DNA of 14,668 bases from CAUZJO01 sp963580245 (GTDB taxonomy: Bacteria > Sumerlaeota > Sumerlaeia > MVZB01). The stretch is from positions 1-14,668 of the forward strand of contig CAUZJO010000118.1 in the NCBI GenBank assembly GCA_963580245.1. The letters are read 5' to 3'. Positions 1 to 6,841 of the stretch are shown here, piece after piece (positions within the stretch are counted from its first letter, which is position 1; every line of letters begins with the position of its first letter). The notes beneath the pieces were generated by a model, which saw only the letters and a program-made list of their open reading frames with translations, ran no database searches and was not told where the DNA came from. A program made the position numbers and the translations under genes.

Positions 1-648
1 TAAAAGTTCTTCCTTTTCGTCCCATCTGTATCCGTCCCTTCGTGTCCTTTTCAGGGTACAGATTCCACTTAAGCCGGTGGTCCGAAATTCGGGGGGAACC
101 GCACCTACTTCGGCGGGCAGTTGAATCTCCATTACGTCCTCAAAAGGTTGATAGACTCGCACCCGGCCGTTCGTATTTCCTTCAAAGTTCAACAACGTCC
201 GCCGACATGGAGAGCTGTCACTGTTGGTCACGATGCACGCGCGTTTGCCCGTCTCGAGATTGCGGAACATGGGAGTTCGCGGGTGCGTGGCCCCGCCGAA
301 CGCTGGGTGGGCCGGATTGATATGACGCACGCGACGCCGTGTCCCGGCGCTTGAAGCCTTAATCCTTAATGTACGGGTGATGGATTGAAGTTCGGTCGGC
401 GTGTGGAAATCGCCGGCGAGGAGCGAGGGGTTAAAACTAGAGGGTTTCCCGAAGAGCCATTCCAAGCAAATAAACTTGCCATTCTCCCTGGTTCTCCGGG
501 AAACCCTCGTTTTTTCCCCACCGGTCTTGCCTGATAAACTCGTGAGCGCGCGAAGTCGAGAGGTTCCACGTCGGTATGCTCGAATGAAGCTATTTCTGCT
601 CCCGCTTGAGTCTCGTTTGGTCCAAGCACCGGTTTGGGGTTTTCCCAT
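1..648 (-). CDS. Possible partial gene of unknown function, open to left edge
   Basis: A minus-strand frame runs without a stop from an ATG at 648 to base 1 (216 codons) and must continue outside the window. AGGG lies just upstream of the ATG as a weak ribosome binding site. The middle part (about 440-200) has mostly G/C third positions and reads like protein, with stretches such as FHTPTELQ, FRNLETGKRA and RVRVYQPFEDV. The first third has a more random composition. I do not recognise a family. A second minus-strand frame (366-671, 101 residues) overlaps it and also looks partly protein-like, so the segment may be a decayed gene or a dispersed repeat rather than a live gene. Confidence 0.33.
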   Translation of the reverse strand, partial: MGKPQTGAWTKRDSSGSRNSFIRAYRRGTSRLRALTSLSGKTGGEKTRVSRRTRENGKFICLEWLFGKPSSFNPSLLAGDFHTPTELQSITRTLRIKASSAGTRRRVRHINPAHPAFGGATHPRTPMFRNLETGKRACIVTNSDSSPCRRTLLNFEGNTNGRVRVYQPFEDVMEIQLPAEVGAVPPEFRTTGLSGICTLKRTRRDGYRWDEKEELL

Positions 649-671
649 GCTTGCCCTAACATAACCTTCAT

Positions 672-1012
672 CGTTTATTAAGTGCCAAGTATTGAGAACT
701 TAGAAGTTGATTTAATATAAATCAGGTTTACCACGATAGACCTATAGGGCATTGCCTGATGCCTGGGTCCCCCGCCGCCTGTCGCTTTCGGGCTGAGCCC
801 TCAAGCAGCCGATTATCGCCAATAATTTGACGTTGCGAATGACTGGACTGGCCAAATCGTCAATTATTCGCCGTCGCCAAAAGTCTGTCTCTTCACCATC
901 CATCAGATTGGAAAGGGGACCGCAGCCGTTCATCCCGGGCTTGGGCGGGGTTGGGCGATCCATATAAGTCGTTTCATTTCAATCATCTGAATTGTAGCTG
1001 GCTCGAAATCGG
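672..1012. other. Intergenic region without a supported gene
   Basis: Apart from the palindrome at 708-724 this stretch shows no convincing coding frame. The short open frames here have no recognisable protein character. A GCCGATTA at 808-815 resembles a sigma-28 -10 box but lacks a matching -35 box. Confidence 0.5.
708..724. repeat. AT-rich perfect palindrome, 7-3-7
   Basis: TGATTTA and TAAATCA flank the three bases ATA as a perfect dyad. It lies about 60 bases upstream of the minus-strand ATG at 648, in an AT-rich pocket of an otherwise G+C-rich region. The position would suit an operator for that frame, but no adjoining convincing -10/-35 pair was found. Confidence 0.4.
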
Positions 1013-1070
1013 GGCGCCGGCCCATCGGTTGGGGAGCCCATGAGGGGCTGATGCCGGCCCGACCGGCGCC
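1013..1070. promoter_or_regulatory. Nested inverted repeats just upstream of the flhA promoter
   Basis: GGCGCCGG at 1013-1020 is repeated inverted as CCGGCGCC at 1063-1070. Inside lies a small hairpin, AGCCC (1035-1039) with GGGCT (1045-1049). The block ends five bases before the sigma-54-like -24 box. Such a position could be an activator site or a leader structure, but G+C-rich inverted repeats arise easily by chance. Confidence 0.3.
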
Positions 1071-1074
1071 GGAT

Positions 1075-1090
1075 TGGCCGGCATGTTGCA
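1075..1090 (+). promoter_or_regulatory. Sigma-54 (-24/-12) promoter for flhA-flhF-flhG
   Basis: TGGC (1075-1078) and TTGCA (1086-1090) match the RpoN consensus TGGCAC-N5-TTGCA, with exactly ten bases between the invariant GG and GC. Transcription would start near 1101, giving a leader of about 50 bases before the flhA ATG at 1155. Flagellar basal-body operons use RpoN in many bacteria. The site also argues against the longer flhA reading from TTG 1074, which would lie inside the promoter. No RpoN activator gene is in the window. Confidence 0.6.
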
Positions 1091-1154
1091 TCAAAGCGGC
1101 CCCGGACATCCATCGAGGTGGAGTCTTGGATCGTCTTTGAGGAACCGACTACGC

Positions 1155-3293
1155 ATGGCCGCCACACCCCAAAAGGCCCTCGCCAGACCCGGAGCCCGCC
1201 CTCCCAACCAGTTTCTGGAAGCACTCCAACAAAACAAGGACGCGGTGATGCCGCTGGCGATCATCGGCATCCTGCTGATCATGATCGTGCCGGTGCCGCC
1301 GTTCCTGATGGACTTGTTGCTCACGCTGAGCATCACGACCTCCCTGCTGATCCTGTTCGTCGGTATTTACACGGTCAAGCCGCTCGATTTCTCGGTTTTC
1401 CCCAGCCTGTTACTGGTGGTGACGCTGTTCCGGCTGGCCCTCAACGTCGGCACAACGCGATTGATCCTGCTCAACGGGAACCAGGGCAGCGACGCCGCCG
1501 GGGGGCTGATCGCATCGTTCGGCAACTTTGTGGTCGGGGGCAATTACGTCGTCGGTCTGATCGTCTTCGCCATCCTGATCGTCATCAACTTCGTCGTGAT
1601 CACCAAGGGCACCGGTCGCGTGGCCGAGGTTTCGGCCCGGTTCACGTTGGATGCCATGCCCGGCAAGCAAATGAGCATCGACGCCGATCTGAACGCGGGG
1701 CTGATCAGCGAGAACGACGCGCGCACCCGGCGCAAGTCGATCGAACTGGAGGCGGATTTCTACGGCGCGATGGACGGCGCCAGCAAATTCGTCCGCGGCG
1801 ACGCCATCGCCGGCATCATTATCCTGGTGATCAACATCCTCGGCGGGCTGATCATCGGCGTCACTCAGCATGCGCTGGCCGGCGGCGACGCGGCCCGGAT
1901 TTATACTTTGCTGACCGTGGGCGACGGTCTGGTCTCGCAGATCCCGGCGCTGATCGTCTCGACGGCCGCCGGTCTGATCGTCACCCGCGCCACCACCGAA
2001 TCCAATCTCAGCCAAAGCATCGGCGATCAGCTCCTGGTCCAGCCCAAGGCGATGGGCGTGGCCGCTACGATGCTCTGCGTGTTCGCGATCATCCCCGGGA
2101 TGCCCGCCATTCCGTTCTTCACGCTGGCGAGCATGACCGGATTTGCCGCCTGGAGCGCCGCTCAATCCCTCAAATGCAAGGCGACCTATGAGCTGGAAGA
2201 ACGTGAAAAAGAAGAGAAAGAGAAGGAGTCCAAACCGGAACAGGCCGATTCCCTCCTGCCGCTCGACCTCATCTCGCTGGAGGTCGGCTATGGTCTGATC
2301 GGGCTGGTGGATGTCGAGCAGAACGGGGACTTGCTCAAGCGGATCAAGTCGTTGCGCCGCCAGTTCGCCCAGGATTGGGGCTTCGTCGTCCCGCCGGTCC
2401 ATATCCGCGACAACCTGGAGCTGCGCCCGATGGCCTATTCGATCCTGATCAAGGGCTGCGTGGTGGCCAGCTTTGAGATGAAGCAGGCCCACATGCTGGC
2501 GATGGCGGCCGATGAGGGCGATGGCCAGGAACTGGGCGGCGCGCCCACGACCGAGCCCGCTTTCGGCCTGCCGGCGGTGTGGATTCCCGAGACCCAGCGC
2601 GACTCGGCCCAGTCCACCGGCTACACGGTGGTGGACCAGTCGACGATCATCACCACGCACCTGACTGAAATCCTAAAAAAACACGCCCAGGAACTCCTCA
2701 CACGCCAGGAGACGCAGAACCTGGTGGACGCGCTGGCCAAGAAGTTCCCCAAGGTCATCGAGGGGGTGGTGCCCGACGTGTTGCCGTTGGGATTGATTCA
2801 GAAGGTCCTCCAGAACCTCCTGCGCGAGCAAGTCTCGATCCGCGACATGCTGACGATCATTGAGACGCTTTCCGATCTCGCGCCGGCGTTCAAGGACGCC
2901 GACGTGCTGACCGAATGCGTTCGTAGTACCCTGAGTCGCCACATCATCCGGCCGTATCAGCAGGAAGATGGCCGCGTCCATGTCATGTTCCTTGACCGCG
3001 AGATCGAGGAATTGCTGATGCGACACACCAAGGTGACCGAGCAGGGCATCTCCGTGGCGCTCGATCCGGAATCGGCCCAAGCCATCCTCAAATCGATCGA
3101 GCAGACCCTGGACCAGTGGGGGATGGCGATGGATACGCCGGTGCTGACCTGCCTGCCGGCGTGCAGGGTGCCCCTGCGCAAGTTGATCGAGAAGTTTATC
3201 CCGCAGTTGGTGGTGCTGTCGCATAACGAGATTCCACCGACTGTCGAAATCGAGACCGTTGGCATCGTGGGGTTGAGCCATGCAGCTGCATAA
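1155..3293 (+). CDS. flhA: Flagellar biosynthesis protein FlhA, type III export gate
   Basis: FlhA forms the nonameric export gate of the flagellar type III secretion system in the inner membrane and binds export chaperones through its cytosolic domain. The product from ATG 1155 has 712 residues, normal for the family. The N-terminal half has about eight hydrophobic segments, beginning with MPLAIIGILLIMIVPVPPFL, and the conserved FHIPEP stretch VFPSLLLVVTLFRLALNVGT. The loop ARFTLDAMPGKQMSIDADLN is also typical. A charged linker rich in E and K near residue 355 leads to the C-terminal cytosolic domain, which runs intact to the stop. The start is chosen because a GAGGA lies 12 bases upstream and a sigma-54 promoter occupies the upstream extension. 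Its last 14 bases overlap the flhF start, so the two are probably co-translated. Confidence 0.96.
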   Translation: MAATPQKALARPGARPPNQFLEALQQNKDAVMPLAIIGILLIMIVPVPPFLMDLLLTLSITTSLLILFVGIYTVKPLDFSVFPSLLLVVTLFRLALNVGTTRLILLNGNQGSDAAGGLIASFGNFVVGGNYVVGLIVFAILIVINFVVITKGTGRVAEVSARFTLDAMPGKQMSIDADLNAGLISENDARTRRKSIELEADFYGAMDGASKFVRGDAIAGIIILVINILGGLIIGVTQHALAGGDAARIYTLLTVGDGLVSQIPALIVSTAAGLIVTRATTESNLSQSIGDQLLVQPKAMGVAATMLCVFAIIPGMPAIPFFTLASMTGFAAWSAAQSLKCKATYELEEREKEEKEKESKPEQADSLLPLDLISLEVGYGLIGLVDVEQNGDLLKRIKSLRRQFAQDWGFVVPPVHIRDNLELRPMAYSILIKGCVVASFEMKQAHMLAMAADEGDGQELGGAPTTEPAFGLPAVWIPETQRDSAQSTGYTVVDQSTIITTHLTEILKKHAQELLTRQETQNLVDALAKKFPKVIEGVVPDVLPLGLIQKVLQNLLREQVSIRDMLTIIETLSDLAPAFKDADVLTECVRSTLSRHIIRPYQQEDGRVHVMFLDREIEELLMRHTKVTEQGISVALDPESAQAILKSIEQTLDQWGMAMDTPVLTCLPACRVPLRKLIEKFIPQLVVLSHNEIPPTVEIETVGIVGLSHAAA

Positions 3294-3840
3294 ATTCCAT
3301 GGCCGCACGATGGGCGGGACGTTGGCCCGCGTGCGCCGTCAGTTGGGTCCCGAGGCGTTGATCCTGGAGACCCACACGCTCAAGCCCAACAGCGCCGCCG
3401 CGCGGATGAACCCAGGCACCCGCTATGAAATCACCGCCGCTCTCGACCCCGGTCGACCCGCCCCGCGCCAGAGCGTGTCCCGCGGGGCGGGGAAACCCGT
3501 GCTTGAATCGGAACCAAGCGCGCCTGAACCGCCGGCGGGCGTTTGCCATAATCCGCAATCGGTGCTGGCGGATTTGGCCCAGTTGCGGGTCCAAGTCAGG
3601 CAATTACTGGAAGGGGACGGGAAACAACCGGGCGAGGCCGCTTCCGGCATCGACCTCCGGGATTACCACGATCTGATCGCGATGGGCGTGGACCATCAGT
3701 TGCTCGCCCCCCATTTCCGGCAGTGGCTCGCCTGGCGCACCGCCGCGCCGGCGATCCGCCAGTACATCGCGATCTCGGGCGAAGGACCCGCGCCAGGGAT
3801 GCAGGGAGAGAGCCTGCGCGAGTGGCTATGGCTGGCGTGA
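3280..3840 (+). CDS. flhF: FlhF N-terminal part, ends at an in-frame TGA
   Basis: FlhF is an SRP-family GTPase that sets the site of flagellar assembly. This 186-residue frame starts inside the end of flhA and opens with the usual FlhF start MQLHKFHGRTM, followed by LARVRRQLGPEALILETHTL. A proline-rich linker follows, then a helical segment containing YHDLIAMGVDHQLLAPHF, as in the N domain before the G domain. It stops at TGA 3838-3840. The GTPase domain continues in exactly the same frame further on, so one nonsense codon splits the gene. In another frame, 3837-3908 stays open and begins VSGQPGI, reminiscent of the VSGPI segment that often precedes the G1 loop, so a pair of compensating indels is also possible. 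Confidence 0.8.
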   Translation: MQLHKFHGRTMGGTLARVRRQLGPEALILETHTLKPNSAAARMNPGTRYEITAALDPGRPAPRQSVSRGAGKPVLESEPSAPEPPAGVCHNPQSVLADLAQLRVQVRQLLEGDGKQPGEAASGIDLRDYHDLIAMGVDHQLLAPHFRQWLAWRTAAPAIRQYIAISGEGPAPGMQGESLREWLWLA

Positions 3841-3921
3841 GCGGCCAACCAGGGATTGGCAATCGGCGGGGAGTCTTCGAGTCCATCCGCTCTGGGGGAC
3901 TCCGCTAGTGAAGGGCCAAGC

Positions 3922-4551
3922 ATGCTCGGGCTGGTCGGCCCCACGGGCGGGGGAAAATCGACGACCATGGCCAAGATTTCGTCAAAATTGCGACGCGAGG
4001 GTCGCAAAAATAACGTCATATTGACGCTCGATACGCAGCGTTTTGGCACCACGGAGCAATGGCGGCACTGCGCGAAACTGATCGGGCTCCAGGCCGAAGA
4101 GGTCGTAAATCAAGAAGATGCAACGGTTTGCATGGATAAGTGGGGGCACTCGGACTGGATCGGGATCGATACGCCGGGCGGGATGACCCCCGACTCCGAA
4201 GCCGGTCGACTGTATGGATCGATAGTTGCTCGATGTCCTCATCTGGAAACAGTGCTGGTCATCCCATCGACTCAACAGGACGGAGTCAGCCGGCATCAGA
4301 TGCAACAGTCCGCATGGCTTCCGGGCCGTCGGGTTCTGTTCAGTAAGTTGGACGAGACGAACCGCCACGGAGGCATCGTGAATCTCACCATGGATGGTCA
4401 CTGGAAAATCAACGGTTTCACCGCCGGCCGCCGCATCCCCGACGACTGGGAGCCCGCGAGCTCGAAGAGTCTGTGGTCCCAGGTGTTCAAGCCGTCCGCT
4501 GCGAGCGCGGTCAAGTCGGCGTGTGAATGGGTCGGTGGAGGGGTCGCATGA
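3922..4551 (+). CDS. flhF: FlhF GTPase (G) domain, separate reading frame
   Basis: This frame carries the SRP-type GTPase domain. Visible motifs are G1 GPTGGGKSTT, DTQRFGTTEQ for the DTYRIGAVEQ element, DTPGG in the G3 position, SKLDE for G4 and GRRIPDD near the end. Several are divergent from typical FlhF (GKSTT for GKTTT, DTPGG for DTAGR). ATG 3922 is chosen because AAGGG lies six bases upstream and the first strand of the domain follows at once. A TTG at 3856 would give 231 residues with a poor ribosome site. The frame equals that of the N-terminal part, with TGA 3838-3840 as the only stop between them. The 3' end overlaps flhG by ATGA. It could be a re-initiated half of a two-piece FlhF or part of a pseudogene. 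Confidence 0.78.
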   Translation: MLGLVGPTGGGKSTTMAKISSKLRREGRKNNVILTLDTQRFGTTEQWRHCAKLIGLQAEEVVNQEDATVCMDKWGHSDWIGIDTPGGMTPDSEAGRLYGSIVARCPHLETVLVIPSTQQDGVSRHQMQQSAWLPGRRVLFSKLDETNRHGGIVNLTMDGHWKINGFTAGRRIPDDWEPASSKSLWSQVFKPSAASAVKSACEWVGGGVA

Positions 4552-5438
4552 CAACCGGTTCGCTTCCCATCCGCCGCCCGCGCATTACCACCACCGCCAA
4601 GATTTCGAATACGCCCCCGCGGCGGGCTCCCCACGTCATCACCGTCACCAGCGGCAAGGGAGGGGTTGGCAAGACCAACCTGACGGCCAATCTGGGCTGG
4701 CATCTGCGCCAGATTCGGCGGCGGGTGATGATGCTGGACGCCGATCTGGGCCTGGCCAACATCGACATCGTTCTCGGCCTCACCCCGGACTTTGATCTCA
4801 GCCACGTGCTGAACGGAGAAAAAGAGCTGCGCGAGATTCTGATGCGCGGTCCGGCGGGCATGATGATCCTGCCGGCCAGCTCCGGCGTGACATCGGTCAC
4901 CGACCTCACCGAACAGCAGAAGATTTTGCTGCTCCAGCAGATGGAAACGCTGCAGGAGGACTTCGACTTCCTGCTGATCGACACGGCGGCCGGCATTGCG
5001 AGCAACGTGATCTATTTCAACCTGGCCGCGCAAACCACGATCGTCATCGTCACGCCCGAACCGACCTCGCTGACCGATGCCTACGCCCTGATCAAGGTCC
5101 TCTCGTGGGACTATCACCAGAAGGAATTCAAAATCCTGAGCAACAACGTGAGTTCGGAAAATGAGGGGCTCGATGTTTTCAATAATCTGACGCGCGTGAC
5201 CGACCGTTTCCTCAACGTCTCGCTCGATTACCTGGGATTCGTGGTCGAGGACCGGCGCGTGACCGAGGCCGTCAGGATGCAGCGCCCGTTTTGCGAGGTG
5301 GCGCCCGACGGGCCGGCTTCGACGTGCCTGAGGAACATCGCGCGGCAATTGGTCGAGACGGAGAACGACCTGATGAACAGCGATTTGGGCCTGTTGTGGC
5401 GGAACCTAATCATGCCGCCGCAAGCGCGGGCCGGTTGA
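4548..5438 (+). CDS. flhG: FlhG/YlxH, MinD-like flagellar number ATPase
   Basis: FlhG is a membrane-cycling ParA/MinD-type ATPase that works against FlhF to limit flagellar number. The 296-residue product has the deviant Walker A SGKGGVGKT at residues 35-43, then MLDADLGLANIDIVLGL and LIDTAAGI, all hallmarks of this branch. The start at 4548 is supported by GGAGGGG six bases upstream and by the ATGA overlap with the flhF stop, which implies translational coupling. The first 28 residues are basic and proline/threonine-rich, and I do not see the DQAxxL motif by which many FlhG proteins stimulate FlhF. The C terminus is complete. Confidence 0.93.
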   Translation: MTTGSLPIRRPRITTTAKISNTPPRRAPHVITVTSGKGGVGKTNLTANLGWHLRQIRRRVMMLDADLGLANIDIVLGLTPDFDLSHVLNGEKELREILMRGPAGMMILPASSGVTSVTDLTEQQKILLLQQMETLQEDFDFLLIDTAAGIASNVIYFNLAAQTTIVIVTPEPTSLTDAYALIKVLSWDYHQKEFKILSNNVSSENEGLDVFNNLTRVTDRFLNVSLDYLGFVVEDRRVTEAVRMQRPFCEVAPDGPASTCLRNIARQLVETENDLMNSDLGLLWRNLIMPPQARAG

Positions 5439-5487
5439 ACGAGGGGAGTTCAGCCAACGGAGTAGAACGTGGGGTGTATCACCGTAG

Positions 5488-5508
5488 GCGGGGCCTTCAG
5501 GCCCCCGC
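5488..5508. repeat. GC-rich REP-like hairpin after flhG
   Basis: GCGGGGCCT at 5488-5496 pairs with AGGCCCCCGC at 5499-5508, with a TC loop and one bulged C. No T-run follows, so it is not a standard intrinsic terminator. It sits in a roughly 140-base spacer between flhG and the histidine kinase. Such very short-looped GC palindromes are often dispersed repeats, but only one copy is present here. Confidence 0.45.
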
Positions 5509-5621
5509 GACAATGCTGAGAGGCCAGCTGGCGCACGGATGCGATTCGCCGGGCAAGGACGGCCCAACGAGGAGGATGGCACGAAAGCCGCGAAAATCCA
5601 TGGCCACGGTACGTATCACTA

Positions 5622-5629
5622 CCCCCCCC
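5622..5629. repeat. C8 homopolymer near histidine kinase start
   Basis: Eight consecutive C residues. ATG codons at 5576 and 5600 are open in one frame up to this run, and the kinase is in another frame after it. With seven C residues the two would join and give an N terminus MATVRITTPPDAV before the kinase. Confidence 0.6.
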
Positions 5630-5636
5630 GGACGCA

Positions 5637-6605
5637 GTGTGTCCCGAGGTGCCGGCTCCCGAAGTCAATTCCTCGGTCCACGCCTCGCTCCTGAAGATTT
5701 CCGAAGCGCTGGGGTCCAACCTGGAGTTGGCCTCGGTCCTGCAAACCATTCTGGATCTGACCCTGCAACAGATGCAGGCCCAGCAAGGCTCGATCCTGCT
5801 GTTCGACGAGCATCAGGACCGTCTGCAGATGCTCGCTTCCACTGGCCTGCCCACCGAGATCGTGCGCAAGGGCGAGTACCACTCGCTCGACCTGAACGCC
5901 GAGTGCCTGGCGGCCATCGGGCAGACGGTGGCGGGCATCTCGCATTGCATCAAGAACATGCTGACGGACGTGCGCGGTGGGATGTCGCTGATCGAAATAG
6001 CCTCGAACTCACGTAGTTGGGAGCGTCTGGACAAGGGTCATAGCATCCTGAACCGCAACATCGAGCGGATCGCCTCGGTTATCCTCGACATGCTCGATTA
6101 CTCAAAGGAACGCCAACCGCGCAAGGGTTGCGTGAGCCTGATTAGTCTGGTCGAGGAGGTCATCGGCTCCGTGGAAAGCGAGGCCGAAATGCACCAGGTC
6201 AAGCTGGAGCAGCGGCTGGATCCGGATGCCAAGATGGTCGAAGTCGACGCCCAGCAAATCTTCCGCTGCCTGCTCAACCTCATCCATAACGCCATCGAGG
6301 CCACGCCCAAGGGCGGAACCGTTTGGGTCGGAAGCGAGCAGAAGTCCAACCAGGCGACCCTTAACCGGCTGCGCGATCCGTCGGCCAAAGGGGCGGTCAT
6401 CATCCGCGTGGGCGACACCGGACCGGGCATCGGCGCCGAAGACTGCAAGAACCTCTTCGAGCCGTTCTTCAGCACCAAGGGCTCCAAGGGAACCGGCCTG
6501 GGGCTGGCCGTCACGCGCAAGATCGTCGAGGAACACGGCGGCCGCATCGAAGTGGACTCCGAACCGGGCGAACCCGCCGTATTCGCGATTCACCTGCCCG
6601 CTTAG
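5637..6605 (+). CDS. Sensor histidine kinase with shortened GAF domain
   Basis: A soluble two-component kinase with no membrane segments. From GTG 5637 (322 residues), residues about 15-80 are the first half of a GAF domain (LKISEALGSNLELASVLQTI, GSILLFDE). The H-box follows directly as AAIGQTVAGISHCIKN with His103. The ATP-binding domain is complete: N-box HNAIEA (Asn218), DTGPGIG, LFEPFFSTKG and GTGLGLAV. GAF domains are usually about 150 residues, so the second half appears deleted. GTG 5637 lacks a ribosome site. Upstream ATGs at 5576 (GAGGAGG directly before it) and 5600 are one frame off, across the C8 run. No response regulator is adjacent. Its position after flhG suggests, but does not show, a role in flagellar regulation. 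Confidence 0.85.
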   Translation: MCPEVPAPEVNSSVHASLLKISEALGSNLELASVLQTILDLTLQQMQAQQGSILLFDEHQDRLQMLASTGLPTEIVRKGEYHSLDLNAECLAAIGQTVAGISHCIKNMLTDVRGGMSLIEIASNSRSWERLDKGHSILNRNIERIASVILDMLDYSKERQPRKGCVSLISLVEEVIGSVESEAEMHQVKLEQRLDPDAKMVEVDAQQIFRCLLNLIHNAIEATPKGGTVWVGSEQKSNQATLNRLRDPSAKGAVIIRVGDTGPGIGAEDCKNLFEPFFSTKGSKGTGLGLAVTRKIVEEHGGRIEVDSEPGEPAVFAIHLPA

Positions 6606-6679
6606 GGCCGTTGCGCAAGCAAACCACCCTAAACAAACTCGCTAAAAACTTATGATTGCGGGGTATCGATCACCGGCCA
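6606..6679. other. Short spacer between convergent genes
   Basis: No gene is visible. The kinase reading rightward and the minus-strand genes converge here. A weak five-base stem (CGGCC 6674-6678 with GGCCG 6685-6689) lacks a T-run and is not a convincing terminator. Confidence 0.4.
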
Positions 6680-6841
6680 TCATCGGCCGACTTGCCCGCG
6701 CTCAATGACCTCGACGGGTTTAAGGCCGTTGAATGCATCGTTGGGGGTCTCCAGCGGGCAGGCGACGGCCTCCGGCTTCATGGGCTCGGCGAGGGGGGCA
6801 TTCTTGAGTCGAGCCGGTTCACTCAGGTTGTCAGGGGACAT
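6680..6841 (-). CDS. Small 53-residue ORF overlapping dehydrogenase end
   Basis: A short minus-strand frame starts at ATG 6841, overlapping the last 19 bases of the dehydrogenase gene, and ends at TGA 6680-6682. Its C-terminal half, with TPNDAFNGLKPVEVIERGQ, resembles the toxin-binding (DUF2384/MbcA-ParS-Xre antitoxin) motif, where a TPN.A..G..P.E.I...G pattern is common. No ribosome site precedes the ATG and no toxin gene is next to it. It may be a fragment of such a gene or chance similarity. Confidence 0.33.
   Translation of the reverse strand: MSPDNLSEPARLKNAPLAEPMKPEAVACPLETPNDAFNGLKPVEVIERGQVGR

Noticed and set aside
808..815. GCCGATTA as a sigma-28 flagellar promoter
   Set aside because: There is no TAAA-type -35 box at the required spacing, and it is far from flhA.
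1074..1154. N-terminal extension of FlhA from TTG 1074
   Set aside because: It overlaps the sigma-54 -24/-12 site and lacks a ribosome site; ATG 1155 gives a normal FlhA N terminus.
1118..2191. 357-residue plus-strand ORF inside flhA
   Set aside because: Arg/His/Asp-rich shadow frame of flhA with no domain features.
1410..2660. 416-residue minus-strand ORF inside flhA
   Set aside because: It is a shadow of the G+C-rich flhA frame: rich in R, D, Q, G and H, with no domain.
4398..5348. 316-residue minus-strand ORF opposite flhG
   Set aside because: Shadow of flhG; no recognisable protein character.
5291..6016. 241-residue plus-strand ORF spanning flhG end and kinase start
   Set aside because: Mostly out-of-frame reading of two real genes; only its 5576-5629 part may be the true kinase start.
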